DNA of 6,922 nt. Origin: Candidatus Hecatellales archaeon (GTDB taxonomy: Archaea > Thermoproteota > Bathyarchaeia > Hecatellales > Hecatellaceae). The notes under the pieces were generated by a model. The model was not told the DNA's origin. It did not search any database and was given only the letters and a program-made list of their open reading frames with translations. The position numbers were made by a program, and so were the translations under genes. Below, one piece after another: positions 6,169 through 6,922 of this stretch. Numbering within the stretch: the first letter of the stretch is position 1; every line of letters begins with the position of its first letter. Location: contig QMXU01000051.1 of assembly GCA_003662305.1 (NCBI GenBank), positions 1-6,922 of the forward strand. Direction: 5' to 3'.

Positions 6169-6281
6169 CGTTTTTCACCTTTCCGCCTTCAGGCTAATTT
6201 CCACCTGAAAAAGAAATAGTTTGGTTCCCGTTAAAAGTCTGCCCTTGAATGGGGAAAATAGTGTTGGCCGGGCCCTACGGT
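6169..6281 (-). promoter_or_regulatory. Spacer between cdvC-like gene and M20 gene with T-rich run
   Basis: The 113-bp gap holds a pyrimidine run TTTCTTTTTC (6207-6216, leftward strand) that could end transcription of the AAA ATPase gene, and a weak TATA-like CTTTTAAC (6231-6238) that could start the M20-cofD unit with a leader of about 40 nt. Neither is strong; readthrough from the ATPase gene is possible. Confidence 0.3.
6175..6180 (-). promoter_or_regulatory. Shine-Dalgarno site that decides a CTG start for the M20 gene
   Basis: AGGTGA, a near-perfect complement of the archaeal 16S 3' end, sits 6 nt before CTG (6166-6168). The TGA inside it (6175-6177) is in the gene's frame, so the coding region cannot begin further upstream without stop readthrough. 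No ATG, GTG or TTG lies between here and TTG 6000. Confidence 0.72.
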
Positions 6282-6922
6282 TTATAGGGCTCCATACTCG
6301 GAAGCCCATTTCTTGTAGGCTTGAAGCATGGTTTTGGACACGCTTGGCTTTCTTTCGGACAGGGCTTCTAGGAGGTCCTGCATGGTTATGGGCCGGGGCT
6401 TGGCTTCCGAGTTTTCAGCTCCTCCGGACTGGAAGAATTCTCTTACAACCTTGGTGTGGGCTGTTTGAAGGAGGTCTCTTATGTCGCTTCCAGCGTATCC
6501 CTCTGTTAGAACGGCAAGCCTTTCCAGGTCTGCGTCTGGAGCGAAGTCTAACTCTTTGGAGTAGATTTTTATCAGCTGCCTTCGGGCTTCTAGGTCTGGA
6601 AGCGGCACGTATATGCGTTTCTGGAATCTGCGGATGAAGGGTTCGTCTAGGGCCCAAGGCTTGTTGGTGGCTCCGAAAACGTACACGTAGGTTTTCCTGT
6701 TTTTGTCTAGGATGCCGTCCATCTCCTTTAGAAACTGGTTTCTCGCCCTGGCTTCGCCTCCGACTTCTTCAACTCTAACGGCTATGAGGCTGTCTATTTC
6801 ATCTATGAAGATTATGGATGGCTTCCCTTTCTGCGATTTACTCCTCGCCTCGTCGAACAGTCTGGCAACGTTTTTCTCAGACTCTCCAAGCCACTTAGAC
6901 ATGATGGAGGAGGCGTCTACAC
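6282..6922 (-). CDS. cdvC: Vps4/CdvC-type AAA ATPase, 5' part beyond window edge
   Basis: C-terminal two thirds of an AAA ATPase of the Vps4 class, which in archaea remodels CdvB (ESCRT-III-like) filaments in cell division and vesicle budding. The frame is open to the right edge; about 213 residues are visible, beginning VDASSIMSKWLGESEK, the pore-loop region (aromatic W for substrate gripping). Then come Walker B IIFIDEID (about 6792-6815), the second region with GATNKPWALDEPF (sensor 1 Asn), the arginine finger pair IRRFQKRIY and sensor 2 helix GYAGSDIRDLL. The end, RKPSVS followed by LQAYKKW-EYG, is typical of the Vps4/CdvC C-terminal helix and differs from PAN or Cdc48. Walker A, the MIT domain and the start lie outside the window, so MIT presence is untested. 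It lies upstream of, and in the same direction as, M20-cofD. Confidence 0.87.
   Translation of the reverse strand, partial: VDASSIMSKWLGESEKNVARLFDEARSKSQKGKPSIIFIDEIDSLIAVRVEEVGGEARARNQFLKEMDGILDKNRKTYVYVFGATNKPWALDEPFIRRFQKRIYVPLPDLEARRQLIKIYSKELDFAPDADLERLAVLTEGYAGSDIRDLLQTAHTKVVREFFQSGGAENSEAKPRPITMQDLLEALSERKPSVSKTMLQAYKKWASEYGAL

Noticed and set aside
6175..6204. M20 gene starting at GTG 6204 with readthrough of the in-frame TGA at 6175-6177
   Set aside because: The TGA is part of a well-placed Shine-Dalgarno site, the homology-like region begins after it, and nothing suggests TGA recoding here.
6241..6281. GC-rich GGGCCC/GGCC cluster after the ATPase stop as a hairpin terminator
   Set aside because: No stem longer than a few overlapping bases can be drawn, and no T run follows directly.
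6221..6637. Plus-strand 138-residue frame opposite the AAA ATPase
   Set aside because: Opposite conserved AAA motifs; Leu/Arg/Gly-rich translation typical of an antisense shadow.
6282..6922. Proteasome-activating PAN or Cdc48 identity for the AAA ATPase
   Set aside because: MSKWLGESEK, NKPW-LD, RRFQKRIY and the RKPSVS C-terminal helix fit Vps4/CdvC; there is no HbYX-like C-terminus (ends YGAL).

Overview
The window looks archaeal, most likely from a thermophilic member of the TACK group. The evidence is a Vps4/CdvC-type AAA ATPase (archaeal ESCRT division), a short archaeal-type adenylosuccinate synthetase, CofD of coenzyme F420 synthesis, a Dph6-like PP-loop protein, A/T-rich TATA-like boxes about 25-40 bp ahead of genes, and a methylthioadenosine phosphorylase with a C-terminal Cys-X-Cys motif known from hyperthermophile homologues. 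Lineages such as Bathyarchaeia or Caldarchaeales would fit, but the genus cannot be fixed from the sequence alone. Coding density is very high: no gap between genes exceeds about 115 bp, and I see no RNA gene, CRISPR array, insertion sequence or long repeat.

Layout. A DedA/VTT membrane protein, open at the left edge, runs rightward (1-630) and converges on leftward purA (636-1646). A 98-bp divergent promoter region follows. Then come two rightward genes: the Dph6-like ATPase (1745-2440) and, behind its own TATA box, an MTA phosphorylase (2552-3343). The latter converges, with a 4-bp overlap of stop codons, on a leftward block: a purine-type phosphoribosyltransferase (3340-4008), cofD (4082-5041), an M20 metallohydrolase (5038-6168, ATGA overlap with cofD) and the 3' two thirds of a CdvC-like gene (6282 to the right edge).

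How the genes fit together. PurA (IMP to adenylosuccinate), MTA phosphorylase (release of adenine from methylthioadenosine) and the phosphoribosyltransferase (base plus PRPP to nucleotide) are all purine salvage or interconversion steps, although they sit in three transcription units. CofD attaches the phospholactyl group to FO in F420 synthesis and appears translationally coupled to an M20 amidohydrolase of unknown substrate. Dph6 would amidate diphthine on elongation factor 2. CdvC would disassemble CdvB polymers during division.

Points worth a second look: two genes (Dph6-like and M20) seem to start at CTG, the M20 one with a near-ideal Shine-Dalgarno site. The phosphoribosyltransferase carries a C-terminal tail resembling a winged helix. 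CofD is coupled to an M20 hydrolase. The heptamer AAGGCTT/AAGCCTT occurs 21 times by hand count on the two strands, in all codon phases, far above chance. I did not find anything I would call a clearly new multi-gene system; this is mostly housekeeping DNA with some unusual details.
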